In this document: positions 12,501 through 27,500 of the stretch, in pieces
Layout of the letters: each line of letters starts with the position of its first letter
Numbering within the stretch: the first letter of the stretch is position 1
Origin: Bolinopsis microptera
Lineage: Eukaryota > Ctenophora > Tentaculata > Lobata > Bolinopsidae
Reading direction: 5' to 3'
DNA length: 64,000 nucleotides
Assembly (NCBI RefSeq): GCF_026151205.1
Contig: NC_087076.1
Location: 14,865,675-14,929,674, forward strand
The notes under the pieces: model-generated
Told to the model about the DNA's origin: nothing
What the model saw: only the letters and a program-made list of their open reading frames with translations
Database searches by the model: none
Program-made: the position numbers and the translations under genes

Positions 12501-15500
12501 AGTAGTCTAGTGTGTTGGCTGTTTACCATGTTTTGATGTTGTGGCCTCCCCCCTCACAGTGATATACTAGAACAGTGAGTTATACTGATGTAGTGAGTGT
12601 GTGTGTGTGTGTGTGATGGTGACAATTACTAGCGTGTCTCTGTATCTTTTAAAAGCTACTGAACATTAGATTTCATTACATTCTAATGTCAGACGGGCTA
12701 GAAAGCGCTAATGTTCTTGATAATAATCGTCGACAAACCTTGACACGCAGATCACAAAATAACACAGTCGGATTTGCGTGGCTCAAACGTAAATTGCGGT
12801 TGATTTATGCTGAGAATTTTTAAATTCGATTCAAACGCAGGGAATATTTCAGTGAGGATTGTTTATTTTCTTTTAAAACTTTAGCCAATGATAGGAGCCG
12901 GGGGAAAAGATAGAGGAAAATTCCTGCACGTATTGTCGGTCAAAGCAATATCAATTTGTTCGGAGGACCGGCCGCGGAACTAGACCCGGACAATCCAGGG
13001 ACCGGCCGCGGAACTAGACCCGGACGATTTTGTTGCCGGCTTCTAAACGTCTATGTTATTAAAATAGCCCGCCCAATAAAGGTCTTCCCGTCCCAGGTCA
13101 CGTCCAGGATCTTGCACCTGGTCCTAAGTTAAACACGACCAGAGCTGGAAGTGCCACTGTTATATTTGTGTAATAGTCTAAGCGTGCTTCATTCTACATA
13201 GTTACAAACAGTAGTGTTGACAATTTGTTAAAATAATGCGCAATTACTGCAGGGTTTGTAAAACCCTAATAAAAGAAGGTATTTGTGTAGTAAAGTTTAT
13301 TTTCGGATCTCAGGTGATTTGTTCTGAAGCAAGGTTTCTGTAGATTCAGCAAAGTATTGAGATACAGGATATAAATATAAAAATACGTTCGAATGACATT
13401 ACCTAATTACTAATTGCTCTGTTAAAAGCCGGCGTTATTTCCTGCAATCAAGGGAACTCGACATTCCGGAAAAACTTTTGGGCAAATTTGACCTTTACCG
13501 GGTTTTTACGATTTGTTGATGGATTGTTGAACCCGTGAATTACGCTCTTATTCGTTCTATTCCCTGTAATGACTCATGTCTTTCTTCCTTGTTTTCGGCA
13601 TCGTCAAAATTCAACCGTAATTAACAACACCCATATCTTAAATGGAGTCCCGAATCTGATCTTCTCTACTACATTTTTGCACACTTGAACACAAACACAC
13701 GATATGTATATCACAACTATTTTCTTCTCATAAAGCTGCATACAGCCTACATGTAGCTGCTCTCGAATACTACACACTACAACTACATCAATACAATCAT
13801 CTAGATATAGAACCCACATATCACTCTATAATAATATAGTACAAGGTTAGAAATATGAAACTTTATCCCCATAATTGTACAGTAGCAGTACCCTTCAAGG
13901 GATCGGGACCGCCTCCCCACTGCTAAGGCGGAGAGAGAGCACCTTCTCCGACCTGTATCAGTTAATTATTGGTAGGTGCTGAATGTGCTGAAGGTGCTGC
14001 ATGTGCGTGTGTGCTATAATTAATGTTATTCGCATTGTGGCACTTGTGCCAGGTTACTAACCAGTAATTAAAGCCATGATATAACAAGCCACAGGGTATC
14101 ACGTGGTCCACTATCAGAATATATTAACTTGTGCCGTCAAGGAATTACAGTTCGACATTATTTATGATTTCTGTACTTAAAGTTGAGGATGTAGCACCCA
14201 CACTCCACAGCAGGGGCAGATCTTTTTTAAGTGATAAAGTGTACAGCAGCTTTTATCAGACTCAATTATAACCACGTGGAGAGAGGCGCTAATTAATAAA
14301 CAATTTATGACAATTAGCCTGGCGACGTAGTCGCGCTGGGGGGAGAGAAAAATTGGTGGAGTGTGAGCATTACATTACACACATATATCAACACTGGAGG
14401 GATGTTGAAATATCAACACTGGGCGGATGTTGAAATTAGCGCACGTCTTTAGTGTTCAGGATAATGTAGTGTACAATGAACCGGACGTGAAGTGTCATTC
14501 TGTAAACTTTACACGCTCTAACTGCACGTTACACTGTTGACACTCCGGTGTGTAACGCCGTTACAGCGTTACAGCGTTACAGCGTGTCAAGTGTGCGTCA
14601 ACGAGTAAGACAACATGTCTGTCTCTGTTACAGAGCGCTGTGTAAATGTAGACGACATTATTTGACAGACAGGGGGGGGGGTCAGTTAGTGAGATGACAG
14701 GATATCTATCAGTTAGCATACATAATAATCCTGATCACACTAAAACAATGGTATTGGCAGTGCGGAAGTGGTAACAGGTAAAGAGCAAACAGTAAAGGGT
14801 AAAGAGCAAAAGGTAGAGATAAAAGAGCAAAGGACATTGAGCAAAGAGTAAAAAGCAAAGTGCAAAGAACAATGAACGAAGTACAAAGAGCAAAATTGTG
14901 ATGATCTGAAAGAGATCAACAGAATTAACCAACTATTTTATGCACATAAAATCATAGTTACTTTTAATAGTACAAAACTAGGTGTAATATACAAGGTGTA
15001 CCATCAAAGATGTAGCACAATAAAAGGTTTAGCCTGTAAAAGGTAACTACAGTTAAAGGTACACACTTACCAGCTTGCTACAGAACTGACAGACAGTAGG
15101 TAATCTGTAGGAGTGAACCACCCAGTGGTGGGGCACCGACATGCTCATGCTGCCGGACACTGCGGACCCTGAATCTGCTGACTGCTGAAATGATGGTAAC
15201 AGTTAGTCACTAAGTAACTGTAATTAGTAACTGTAATTAGTAACAGTAATCGGTTAGTATAGTTGGGGATTAGTGACTTGTATGTGTTGGAGTTAGGTTA
15301 GAAACATTAAATCAGCCATATGATCAGCATGGTGTTGTCGTTGGAGAACACGGATATTACTTATTGCTTCTTTAAGATCCAGTGAACTCTAAGCCATTGT
15401 TACAAGAGATTAGTTGGCAAGTGAGGGCAGCGAACGGTGGAAATTGTTCCAGTGAATTGTATACAAAGATTAGCTAAATGTACGTTGCAAAATTGTGGGC

Positions 15501-18500
15501 AAAGATAAAAATAGGCGGTCCCGGTGCACAATATTTAAGAAAATATCAAAGGAAAACGTAACAACGAAAAACACTTATAACGATTCGAAGTCGGTTAACG
15601 AAATAAGTGTACAAAAGACTACTTCGCGCAATCTACATTCATGTCTTGATTTACACAAAGCTGAAAGTTGTCTTGATATCTACAAGGCACACCACCCATT
15701 ATTAATGTCAACAATTTAATGGGTTTGTTGGGTATTTGTGAAGAGACGATAAAGGAGGAACTCACCCGAGAACTACCTCTTGCCCATGACGGCAGCAGTT
15801 TGACCATCAGGCTTTCACTTTCACGGCGGGATGATGTATTCGCTTTCACTTTGAAAGGGGAGGAAGGGGTTGGCTTTAAAAACGAGGAAACAATCACACG
15901 AACAAAGTAAATGCGAGGAGATCGGCGGCCAGCGGCAAATTACTTAATGGCTCGCACAGTCCTGATAAACGATCTTGCCATATTTTAGATCTCTGAGATT
16001 TGGAAATATTATTAGTCCAGCTTGATTGTCATAAGTTATGCAAATAACGCCATTTTCGTGACATATAAGGAGATAAGTTATATCAACGTTAGTTATATAT
16101 AAGTTATATTATGCAAGTCAGCACTGGGCAGGAGGCGTCGGCGCCCAAAAAATAAGCCGGTAATTTGCGAAAGTAATAAATTCAACGTAGCAATAAGATG
16201 GAGAGTAAAGTGACGATCAATTAAATATGAGCGATAAAAATACAACAACACGGACAAATCATCTCGCAACTGGTGAGAGTCATGAGCTAAAAGGAAGCTT
16301 GATGTGGAGAAGTTGAAGTGACGGGTCTGAAATGTGGAACAGAGAATGTGGCCGGAGAGTAAGGTAAGAAAGTTGTAGTGTAAACGCGCGAACTCTCGCT
16401 ATTTTCAGGTGTTGAAAGCTCCACTCTGTATAACATATTAGCATACATTAGGAGACGCCAGTTCGCCAATCAGCGTCCTGGGATTGTCTCAGCAGCCAAT
16501 TAGAAGCAAGCTGGAAGGGTCACGTGAGTCAGATTGGGAGAATCAGATAGCTGGAGGCTAAACGGGAGATAAAGCAGGACTATGTAGTGTTTGCAGAGAT
16601 TCTCCCTGCAATGTTGCCGTTCGGGGTGGTATTTTTAGCAACGGTCATGTATATACTGTATACCCTGTATACAAGCTGCAGAAGACGGCAGCAAATATTT
16701 CTCTAGAGGCGAGACTTGATTCGAGGCTGGAGATGAGGGTGAGACGGTGGAGACAGTTTCCCAACAGAGGCGACGAACTAATTTTATAACTAATACAGCT
16801 GTTAGAACTTTGTTGTTGATGTTAAGTCCACGAAACGACGGCAGTTGTTGGCGTAAGATGCCTTTGATCATGTTATCAATAAGGCTGATCGGGGGGGGGG
16901 GGGGGGGGGTAGTAATGACTACCAATGGAGACTTTTGGGGACTAATGGGGACTAAAAATCGTGGGGACTAGAGGTCAACTCGTTGACGTAATTCACCATT
17001 TGTCCCCATAAGTCCCCAGAATTTTTGACAGTTATTTATGGTTTTCAAGTTAGTTTAATAACGATACGATCGAGATGTTTTGTCCAAGATAAGAGTAGGA
17101 TAAATCTAAATGGGGACTATTGGAGACTTTTGGGGACTAATGGGGACTAAAAATCATCTAAATGGGGACTAATGGAGACTTTTGGGGACTAATGGGGACT
17201 AAAAATCATGGGGAATCGGGGTAAAATCGTTGACGTAATTCCCCAAGTCCCCAAAAGAAGTCATTACGCCCCCCCCCCCCCCCCCCCCCCCGGCTGATCG
17301 TTAATAAATGTATGAAAACAAAAGAATGATACAGCGGCAACCCTCTTGCTTCAATTGATGTGACATTACCCATCATGTGCAAGGATCGACCGGGACCGCT
17401 TTTTTGGCCGGGACCGGGATTAAGCCGGGACCGGGAATATCCTTTATTGATTACAAGCACAGCTCACCACAACAAACCAGCACTTAACTCTGACAGTATT
17501 TTGTTGATTAATTGGTAAAGAATTTTGCTTTAAACTTCAGTTTTTCAAAAAAATCGTTCATTTGTGCAAAAAATGTTCGATAATTTAACAAATTTATTTT
17601 CTAAACTTAGAAAAAAATCCCGGTTCGGTCCCGGTCAAAATTCGGCATTTTAGCCGGGACCGGGATTAAGCCGGGATCCCGGTCGAACCTTGATCATGTG
17701 TAATAATATGTAATGGGACTATGGAGTAACTTTGAAGGAAGAATTCGAAATCATTACAATAAAACTTTATATTTCTGAGATACCTTTTGTACAGAAAGAT
17801 AAATTAAAATATGTCAATATTTTGATTTTCCTTCTTCTAACAGTGCTCCATTGTGTAGATTGTGTTGTCATAGCAACATGTTCACAGGTCAACTACTGTC
17901 TTTAAGGCTCAATTGTCTTTGTCAACACGGTGGCCGGTGCATAATGAGATAGCGTTGTCAAGGTAACTGTAACAACAACCGCAAGGAAGACTACACAACC
18001 GTTGCCATAACAAGTTAGTTAGTTCCGATGTTAACAACAAAAAACAGTTACCTAAAAATGTTGATATACAAAAAATTGCGCGGCTCAGCATGGCGCAACA
18101 AAGCATGCTGCTTCCTCAATAGATATAACATACCTGGACAAGACTCTCGGAGCTGGAGAAGTTGTCGCTCCCACTTTCATGATCCTCCGGAGACTTTGGC
18201 GTACATTCTCTCAGTAGGTAGACACAGCGCTTGTGGTAGTTACGCGTACACCCTGCAGTGGGAGTTATATGTTACTTGTAAAACATCTAACAGTGACACA
18301 TTGTTCCCTCCATTCATTTACCCTACAAGCCTCATTGATCTACAAACCCGCACTGTTTATTGTGTGTTACCGTCTCGTCTTTTTAATCTTATCGTTGAAA
18401 TGATACGACATAGGTATCATGAAAGGAACGCAAAAATTACGTATTTCGTACCAAGGACGTTAATGGTCACGTCATTCTGCAGGTTATTCTGCATGAATCT

Positions 18501-21500
18501 TGTCGTTAGATAGTGAAATGAACCATACCTGACGTCAGATACGATAGATTCCAACTTTATTTTCAAAACGTTTTCAGTGTCTTTCATTGCAGTGTGCAGA
18601 CTAGTGACAAATATGTAGTTCGAATCAAGGAGTGATTTAATACTTATAATAGAACTTCACTGATCCCTGGAAGACTGCCGTGATATCTATTAGATTTGGA
18701 TCAACAAAAATATGACGTTCATGTTGATAAATTCAAGTCTGTTGTACGAACTTAGATTACTGTTGGTTGGTGTATCATGAACGGTTGCCAGAGAGTAAAG
18801 CTGTCAGCGTGATTAGATGAAGACTCATGAATAATGTAGAAATGCCATATCTGAAGACAAAAAAACGGTGTTTTCAAAATACGGTGTCTCTAAAACACCG
18901 AGTCTCCAAAACACCGTGTCTCTAACAACAGATATCCGCATTGTCACTAGTCTAACTCAGCTAATTACATTCTATTTACGCTTAATAAAGGCAATATATA
19001 CAGGTTTATGTGGCGTCATGTAGTAGTAAAGCAGTACACACACCTGCTATTTTTTACAGAGTTGAAGAGTAGAAACTTGTTAGAAATAGTTTTACATAGA
19101 CTCTCTCTCTCTCTCTGTACAGCGTGTGTACTTGTGACTCTATAATAATGATATCTGGTACACAACAATACACACAGTAATATCTTGTCTGTTTTCAGTT
19201 TATATTTACTATCTAGAGGCTGGTGGTGTCAAGTATCTCTCACTCAGGTGGGTAGCTATCAGCTGTAAAGTGTTTATCAGGTGTAAACACTGCTAAATGT
19301 GTAATGTTGTGTACTGTGATCGTTGTTTAATTGAGCAGGCAGTTAGTCCTACATTAGAGATATCCTACATTGGTCCTACATTGGTCCTACATTAGATATC
19401 ATGACAAAACAGCAGCAACTAACAACTAACTAATAAACTATACAGCTATTATTATATATAAGATATGTGACATTGTCCACACTGTAATCTACATTCTATA
19501 CTTTATAGCCCCTACTCCCCGTTATAGTTCCCAGTCTAGCTGCTACTACTGTTGTGCTAGCTGGCAATGTTGAATTTCACGGCTCACGGCTAATTATGGC
19601 CAGGTTTGTGTTGGACTGCCAAACGTTTGGTTAGGGATGTGAAAATGAAAATTTACAGAATGTGAGTACACATTGTAAAATGTGAATTGTGGAGGTGTAA
19701 TATGTACCTATCGTGTTGATCACACGTTAAATTCACCAACAAATCACTCTAATTTCATTGACCACGTGATATAAGATTATATATTATATGTGTGTGTTGG
19801 CTATTGTCAGATGGTGGTGCCCCCTGATTATTCATAGCTTGATAAAATGTGCAGATTATAATTAAAGTTTCCTGTGGGTCACGTGATTTGTAGCACTGCT
19901 GTGATTGGTGGAAATGGGAAGAAAGCAGGTTTGTTGGTACTCGGTGGTGTATTAAAGCTTCAGTGCCAACATCGCTGGCAGCACCAATTGTTGTTAAAAG
20001 CAATCAGCTCTCTCCGATACATACTCCGACAATAAGTAACTAAACAACGTTGTGGCATTAATTGAAACCTGGTGGATGATGATAGTGGTAGGGTGGCAAT
20101 ACTGAGGGTGCTCAGTTGGGGCACTTTTTAAGGAACTGTAAATTATTTTATAAATCCTCAATCGCAGATGTCCACTCATTTATTTCTTGGTAAACGATTA
20201 AACTTTGGTCATAACCAGTACAGATATAAAATCTTAGTAATATTTCTTGAAATTTAATCTGTTGTGTGATTTCCACCAGAGCTCAAGTATGCAATTGTCA
20301 AGAAAATATCAAGTTAAAATTAGTCCACTAAAAATTTGCTGGTCGATACATAATATAAAATCTTATGTAGTTAATGAGTTTTGCTTGATTATCTATGAGA
20401 TGTTCATCACATGAAGTTTATATCTCAGTTATACCAATCACATGGACTTCAGTGCCTCCCCACATTGGAAGATTTGGATGAAATCCAACACTTGGCCTTG
20501 TCAGTCACCGCATTTGTTTGTACACAGCAAATAGTTACAGTTGTTACATTTGCTGTGTCAGTCACCGCATTTGTTTGTACACAGCAAATAGTTACAGTTG
20601 TTACATTTGCTGTGTCAGTCACCGCATTTGTTTGTACACAGCAAATAGTTGCAGTTGTTACATTTTACATCGTGCTGTATCATTTAGTACCTGGTACCAG
20701 ATACTCTAATAGACATGCGGACCTCCCGTCAGAACATCACTTTGAAGGTCTTGATAATATTTCTGGTTTTCCTGTGTTCCGCTTATATTTCACTGATACT
20801 CAGCGAGACTTGGTTCAGTGCCACATCTCAGGAGGAAACCAGGACGATGGGGATTGGAGAAGCGACTTTAGCGCGACAGGGTAGCGACCATGTTATGACT
20901 TCAACCCCTAATTGGGTGGAGATAAATGCCATCAGAATTCCTAACTCTGCAAGACGCGGGACTGATGAAACTAGAGTTCCAGTCACTGCAGAACCAAGGA
21001 CTGATGAAGGGAGAATTTCAGCCTCTGAACCCAGGGCTGATGAAGGAAAAAAGAAGTTATTTGTGGTGATCGTGGCAGGCTTTAGAACAGGCAGCACACT
21101 TTTGGGAGAGTTCTTCAACAAGAATAATGAGATGTTCTATTTATTTGAGCCACTCCATCAGGTTCGTGCACTTTTGTTCATTTTTCTAACATCATGTAAA
21201 CTTGTTAATTTCGAATGTTTACGGTTACAATGTATCGTAACACACAAGTAACGTGACTATCACGTGACTATCACCCTCCTCACGTGACTATCACCCTCCA
21301 GAACATCCTGTGGGAACACAGAGCAGAGATCTCCAGCTCCAAACCCTCCACCCCTCTCCTAGAGCTCCAACTACTCTACCTAAACCACCTCCTCAACTCA
21401 TGCTCCATCTTCTCCTACTCAGAGTTCAGAAACCAGATGTTGAAACTCAGCTGTGGAACAACGGCGGAGAACCTGACCAAGTTCGGTAGAGAAGAGTGCG

Positions 21501-24500
21501 GAGAAGTTCCGCGTCACTTCATGTCCCAACTCTGTCAAAACCATGAAATTGTAGTCCTGAAAACTATCCGGATCAGGGACCTACGAGTTCTAGGTGAGAT
21601 ACCCAATATTAGGGAACACCAAGTTAAAATCATCCACTTATTAAGAGATCCCAGAGGGGTCGTGAACTCAAGAAGAAAGTTTCCCCACTTTTATCTCAGA
21701 GATCTAGATGAAGTTCCAGTGAAGCCCCTGACTAAGCGGAAGATCATGCAGACAGCAAGAGACTACTGTGACCATGAGTACCAGAACTTTCTTGTCACAG
21801 ATTCAATACCAGACTGGCTGATAGGAAACTACTTACAAGTTACACACTCTCAAATTAGTACCCACCCCGTGGATACGCTAGAGAAACTGTACTCTTTCTT
21901 GGAACTAGATATTCCAGGTAATGTTAGAGAATGGGCTGAGAGTTTGTCAAGGACGGGCGAGTCTGAGGTTGGGGCTCTGACGACTCGTAAGAATTCAACA
22001 GAGGTTATGGAAAAATGGAGACGTGAGTTGGAGCCTCGTTTTGTACGGGTTATAGAGAAGACTTGTAAACATTTGATGGGCAGATTGGGAATTTTTAAGT
22101 GACGTTACCAACTTATGTGACGTGAACGCGCGGTTAACATCTATTAGATCATAATGAATTACCCATATATATACCAATATATATATTACCCACATAATGA
22201 ATTACCCACACGAATAATCTTATTAAAATATTTTAAAGGTATTTCTTTTAAAATTTTATCTGAACATGATTTAACAGTGTACAAATTATTCAATATTTTA
22301 TCATCACCCAGCGAGCTAATATCACTCTTTGATTGCGGCCTTGTGAAATTCATCATGTGTTAATCTATTTATTATTTAACTTGATAACTTCGTTAACCAT
22401 GATTAACACAAATCAAGTAGAAAGCAAAGAAACTAACGTTTGCACTGGAGTCCCTGCTTGACGAGCCCCATTAGCATCTGGCCACACCGGTCACAGAATG
22501 CAGGTAGCCTGTAAGACTTGACCGCTAGGTCGTGTTGAAGATAATCCTTCTTGGCAGGCTCCGCGGAGGCTGAAATAAACTTTGTGTTATATTGGAGTAA
22601 CTGTAAAGTTATTGTAGTCATGATAAGTCGCTATTTTTTAATGACGAATTGGCTTTCAGTGGTGGATATATATAATATGCAAAAAGTCCTTGTTTTATTA
22701 GAATATTATTAGTCTTTACACTGGGGTGGGAGATAAGTGCAAGTATTATAGAATACTCGTGTATCTGTACACATATGGTACACACTTAAGCACTTCACTC
22801 CAAGGGTAGTCTAAATATTGCATATATTTGTATGATTTTGTTGGGTGGTGTGTATTTGCGAATAGAGCTCAAACTTCGCATCTGAATTAGTGAACAAGCA
22901 TATCGGAAAAATCAAGGCACTGGGACTGGACCGGGAATTGAACCCGGGAATGCAATGAGTAGAGTAATGATAATAATAGCTATGATTACGTGAACAAAGC
23001 CGTTGGAAATTTCAGGGTATCTAGGGCCTGGGTAGTTTAGCGGTTATAACACCAGTCCGGATAGCTGGAGGTCCCGGGTTCAATTCCCGGTCCAGTCCCA
23101 GTGCCTTGATTTTTCCGATATGCTTGTTCACTAATTCAGATGCGAAGTTTGAGCTCTATTCGCAAATACACACCACCCAACAAAATATTATTAGTCGCTA
23201 TAATTGTCGCTATATTGTTAATAGCTCGCCATAATATTCGCTATTGTTAATAACTATTGGCTTTAAGTTACGAATATGTAAAAAAACATGCAATCATCAT
23301 GCCAGCTTTATAGTTGAACAATAAGATTGATGACAACTTTTATTATATCAAGATCGGTTAACCGATGATATTGATATTGATGTTGTGGACACATAATGTT
23401 TCATCTGCACTCAACATGTGCATTATATATGACTCCCAGCGTATTACACGCGGTTATAAAACTGTTACTTTACTAAACATAATAATAATAATTATAGTAT
23501 TCGTGGAATGTAAAAGTTGAATCAAGTAATCTAAGATCACATGTAGCAGTTATAGTAGTACAAGTAGTAATACCCAGTAAGTACCCACAACTCACAACTC
23601 ACAAGTCACAGGTTCGTTAGTGTACAAATATTACATTCCTCTGTTAGAGTACATACTGTACTAAGTTCCCTAAATTACCCTAATTAATTTAAGGGGCACC
23701 CCGGCTCTCCCACTAAACCCAAATACCTAGACATTCATTTGTATAGTGTGTAAAAGTCTAGTAGTTACACTGTCTCCCAATACAAAGTTGATCCAGACAT
23801 GCGGCAATAGTTCAAGTTGTGTTACAGTAAAGCGATCAATGAATTGTTCGTATATAATACCCGCATGTACTCCATACCAAGTCCAAATTATATTTTGCAA
23901 TCCTACAATTCTATATGTCTAGGTAAATTATATGGCTGATTTAAATTTTAAAACCAGAAGCCCCCTATAATATGAATTATGCGATAAATTATATTTGATC
24001 TTTGAAACCCCGCCGAAGTAAAAATTATACGCGATCCCACAAAGTGTTTAAAACATCTATACAAGGCAAATAAACAGTGTAAGAATAAACATGCTCCCTA
24101 GTCTTCATTGTGTTTCGTTATGTTTAAATCATCAGCTCCAAGTACCCGTATTTTGGACGTACTTACTTATTTCTTCAGTCATCATCTCACTATTTCATTT
24201 TACGTTCACTCCCCTTACACAATAATTCTCAATTTGTGTGTCGATCCAAATTATCAAGCGTCAATAGTAAATGAATTTATTCAGGTTATCATATTGGACT
24301 AATGTAATTTGGATTTTAGGATCGACCACCTGGAAGTAACCTGTCAAAGCAAATCCCTTCTTAAATAGGAGGAGGTAATGACAAGCAGTTGCTCGAAAAT
24401 AAGGAAGGAAAAAAGAAAAGAAAACTTGCTCCACAAACCCATATCAGCTGAGGAAAAGAATGGGTACAGTAAACTGAAAACGGGTGAAAGCATTGGATCA

Positions 24501-27500
24501 CTACCATGAGGCAGGTAACTACCAGTAAGGCTCATAGCAGGAGAAGGAACGTGCAATAAAACCACTCGGTATTGTGGCCCTCCTCTCTACCTGGCCTGTA
24601 ACCCATGTTTGGGGTGATATAGAGAGAGAGAGAGAGAAGCTTTACTCTATTATTACATACTGTAGATTGACAGATCCAGTATTATAGAGTGATACCCCGA
24701 TACCCAGTACTACCCATCTATACAGGTGTCATACTTATAACTTACGGTACTAAAAGCACTTAAGATACTTCAAACTGTGTCAACTTGGATCTGTTCGGAT
24801 AGTTGGGTGTTGCTTAAGAGGTTGTTGTCTTCTGTTTAAGCGGTTTAGTCTTAAGAAAAATGTAAGGAATTGTAAAATGAGTAAAAACTCACGATAATAA
24901 ATGGGAAACAAGATAAGAAATTCCTGCAAGGAACAGGGAGGCTTAAATAACAGGGTCACCAAAAACGGAAGTTTAATAAAATTGGGAGATTTGTTATAAC
25001 TCCCTTGAGGATTAGCAGGAGATTTTAACGGACAGGACAATTCCTCTACAATTCCCCTACAATTCTACTACAATTCCACTACAATTCTACTACAATTCCA
25101 CTACAATTCCTCTACAATTCCTCTACAATTCCACTACAATTCCTCTACAATTCCTCTACAATTCCACTATAATTCGTCTACAATTCGTCTACAATTCTAC
25201 TACAATTCGTCTACAATTCCTCTACAATTCCACTACAATTCCTCTACAATTCCTCTACAATTCCTCTACGATTCGTCTACAATTCCACTACAATTCCTCT
25301 ACAATTTCTCTACAATTTCTCTACAATTCCACTACAATTCCTCTACAATTCCATTACAATCCCACTACAATTCCTCTACAATTCCATTACAATCCCACTA
25401 CAATTCCTCTACAATTCCATTACAATCCCATTACAATTCCATTACAATCCCACTACAATTCTACTACAATTCCTCTACAATTCCACTACAATTCTACTAC
25501 AATTCTACTACAATTCCAACTACAATTCCACTACAATTCCCCTAAAATTCCTCTACAATTCCACCTCAGATCACACATCGACGGGATTGACCCTGTTAGG
25601 CTCAGGATTTTTAACAATTCAACTAACCATAGTTGGCTTGCCTCTCCCTGGCAGTTCATAAGGGTCAATTTGAAGAGCTTGAGTGACAAATTGACTGTAG
25701 TATTTTAGTCAAGTAGACATCTAAAAGGAAAGTCCTACGAAAGTGGGTCCCAATTTGCGTCACGTTGAATACATGCATGGCTATAACTGACGAACACTAC
25801 GTGGGACATCCCATTATGAACCAAAAATATCATCTAAATGATCCGTTGGTCGCTGTAATCGCTAAAATTAGGTCTCAGAGAATCTAAATATGCCTAAAAT
25901 ACCTGCCATGGCCCGTACCTTTAATATCTCTGTAAGTGCTCCATGCCTTCTTATGATCTACACATCCACAACCTGACTCGGATGAGATTTTCCTGCTCGG
26001 CAAACAAACGAACAACATGATAGCTAAGAAATGAGAGCCAACAAGTGAGCTAGAAGATCGTAAGCACGAGTGATTGAGTCATCGGAGCAATGTTTGTAAA
26101 CATGATAGCAGAGCAGCTCATCATATAACAATTATCACTGTCCACAACTCACGCCCTCGCCGTTAATATTTAGATACACGTGTGGCGTAACTCTTTTTTT
26201 AATATGTTTTAATATATTTGATGATGATTGTCGTAGTTCTTTTTTAACACATTTTGGAGTTGTTGAGAATGATTTAATCTGCAGTTGCATTTTTTGTTTT
26301 TAGAGCAGCAAGTAATGGTGGAACTGAACGAAAAGTTAAACCATCAAACTTCAACGTCACTAAAAGTAAAACGTTTAAATTTTTGTTTGATCTGTTACCA
26401 TGTTATTTTCATCAGTTAATATCAACTTACAGAAAAGAGAAATACTGAAACTTCTGCAAAAAAGTGGTTGAAAATGAGGCTGCATATCATGTTTCCCTGC
26501 CATTAATAAAGGGTGGAAGGCAAGAGTTCAAAACATAAGAAAAATAAACGTAACTGGCAAGAAACACTTAGCATCAAATATTTTACGCGGATCAAAGAAA
26601 TATTGTCAAAGAAATCTCGAATTGAAACTTTTAGTCATGTGACGAGGAGAGAAGTCAAGTGTCAAGTCAGATTATGGTTGATGTGATATATTCATTTATA
26701 CCAACGAGATTTACCCAAGTAAATAAGAACCTATTTATCTTATTTTCTACCAACGCCCACGCCCCACCCGGCTACTTAGTGAGCCGCAGAATACAGGAGC
26801 GAATAGGTTATGCAGAATAAACATCAGATACATATAATATATATAATACTTAAACCAAGAACTTCACAAGAGGCAAAGATCTTTATCAGTTATTTATTAC
26901 TCTTTGATAAAAATGTTATATGTGATATTCGATCATACAATGAATCTTTACCAAATGGCTATGGTTAATCTCACGCTATCAAGCAACGCCTTAGATAATG
27001 AGCTAAGGAGAGAATTAATGTTTACTCAATAAACAAAAGATGCAACTCATAGACATTTAGCCATATTTTAATATATAAAACTATTATATACAACTTTCAC
27101 TAGTTGCTTTGGGAAGTATTTAAACCACTTATCGCAGGCAGCTGAATGAACGTAACAGGTGATACCTGATAGTCAACTGTCACAGAGATTCGTGCTAACT
27201 GCCGGTGCTCTGACTAGGGCACCCGCCACTAACCCCCGTTTATATTTACCTCTAGATTCACATTTGTGTATGTGTCGGAGCAGGTCCGGCAGATCCGGAC
27301 CTACTTCCTCCATCCTCTCATCGGGCACTCTCTATATCAGTAACCTGCATATCATCGCTGGGTGTGGTGTCGCCTTGTAGTGAGGGGGTGGGGGTTAAAC
27401 CCCCCTCCTCCGGCCCGTTTAGCCCGTTCATTAGGAGGAACTCAGTGTTGTTTTCAGACAATTGCATTCTTTGAAATATCACATGATCAGATTTAAAAAG

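Noticed and set aside
20411-20884. 157-codon ORF with 19-residue repeats before the sulfotransferase
   Set aside because: It overlaps the true sulfotransferase start in another frame and owes its length to the 57 bp tandem repeat.
23024-23099. A functional tRNA-Ser(GGA)
   Set aside because: There is no long variable arm, U33 is absent and the acceptor stem is mismatched and out of register; a tRNA-derived SINE head fits better.
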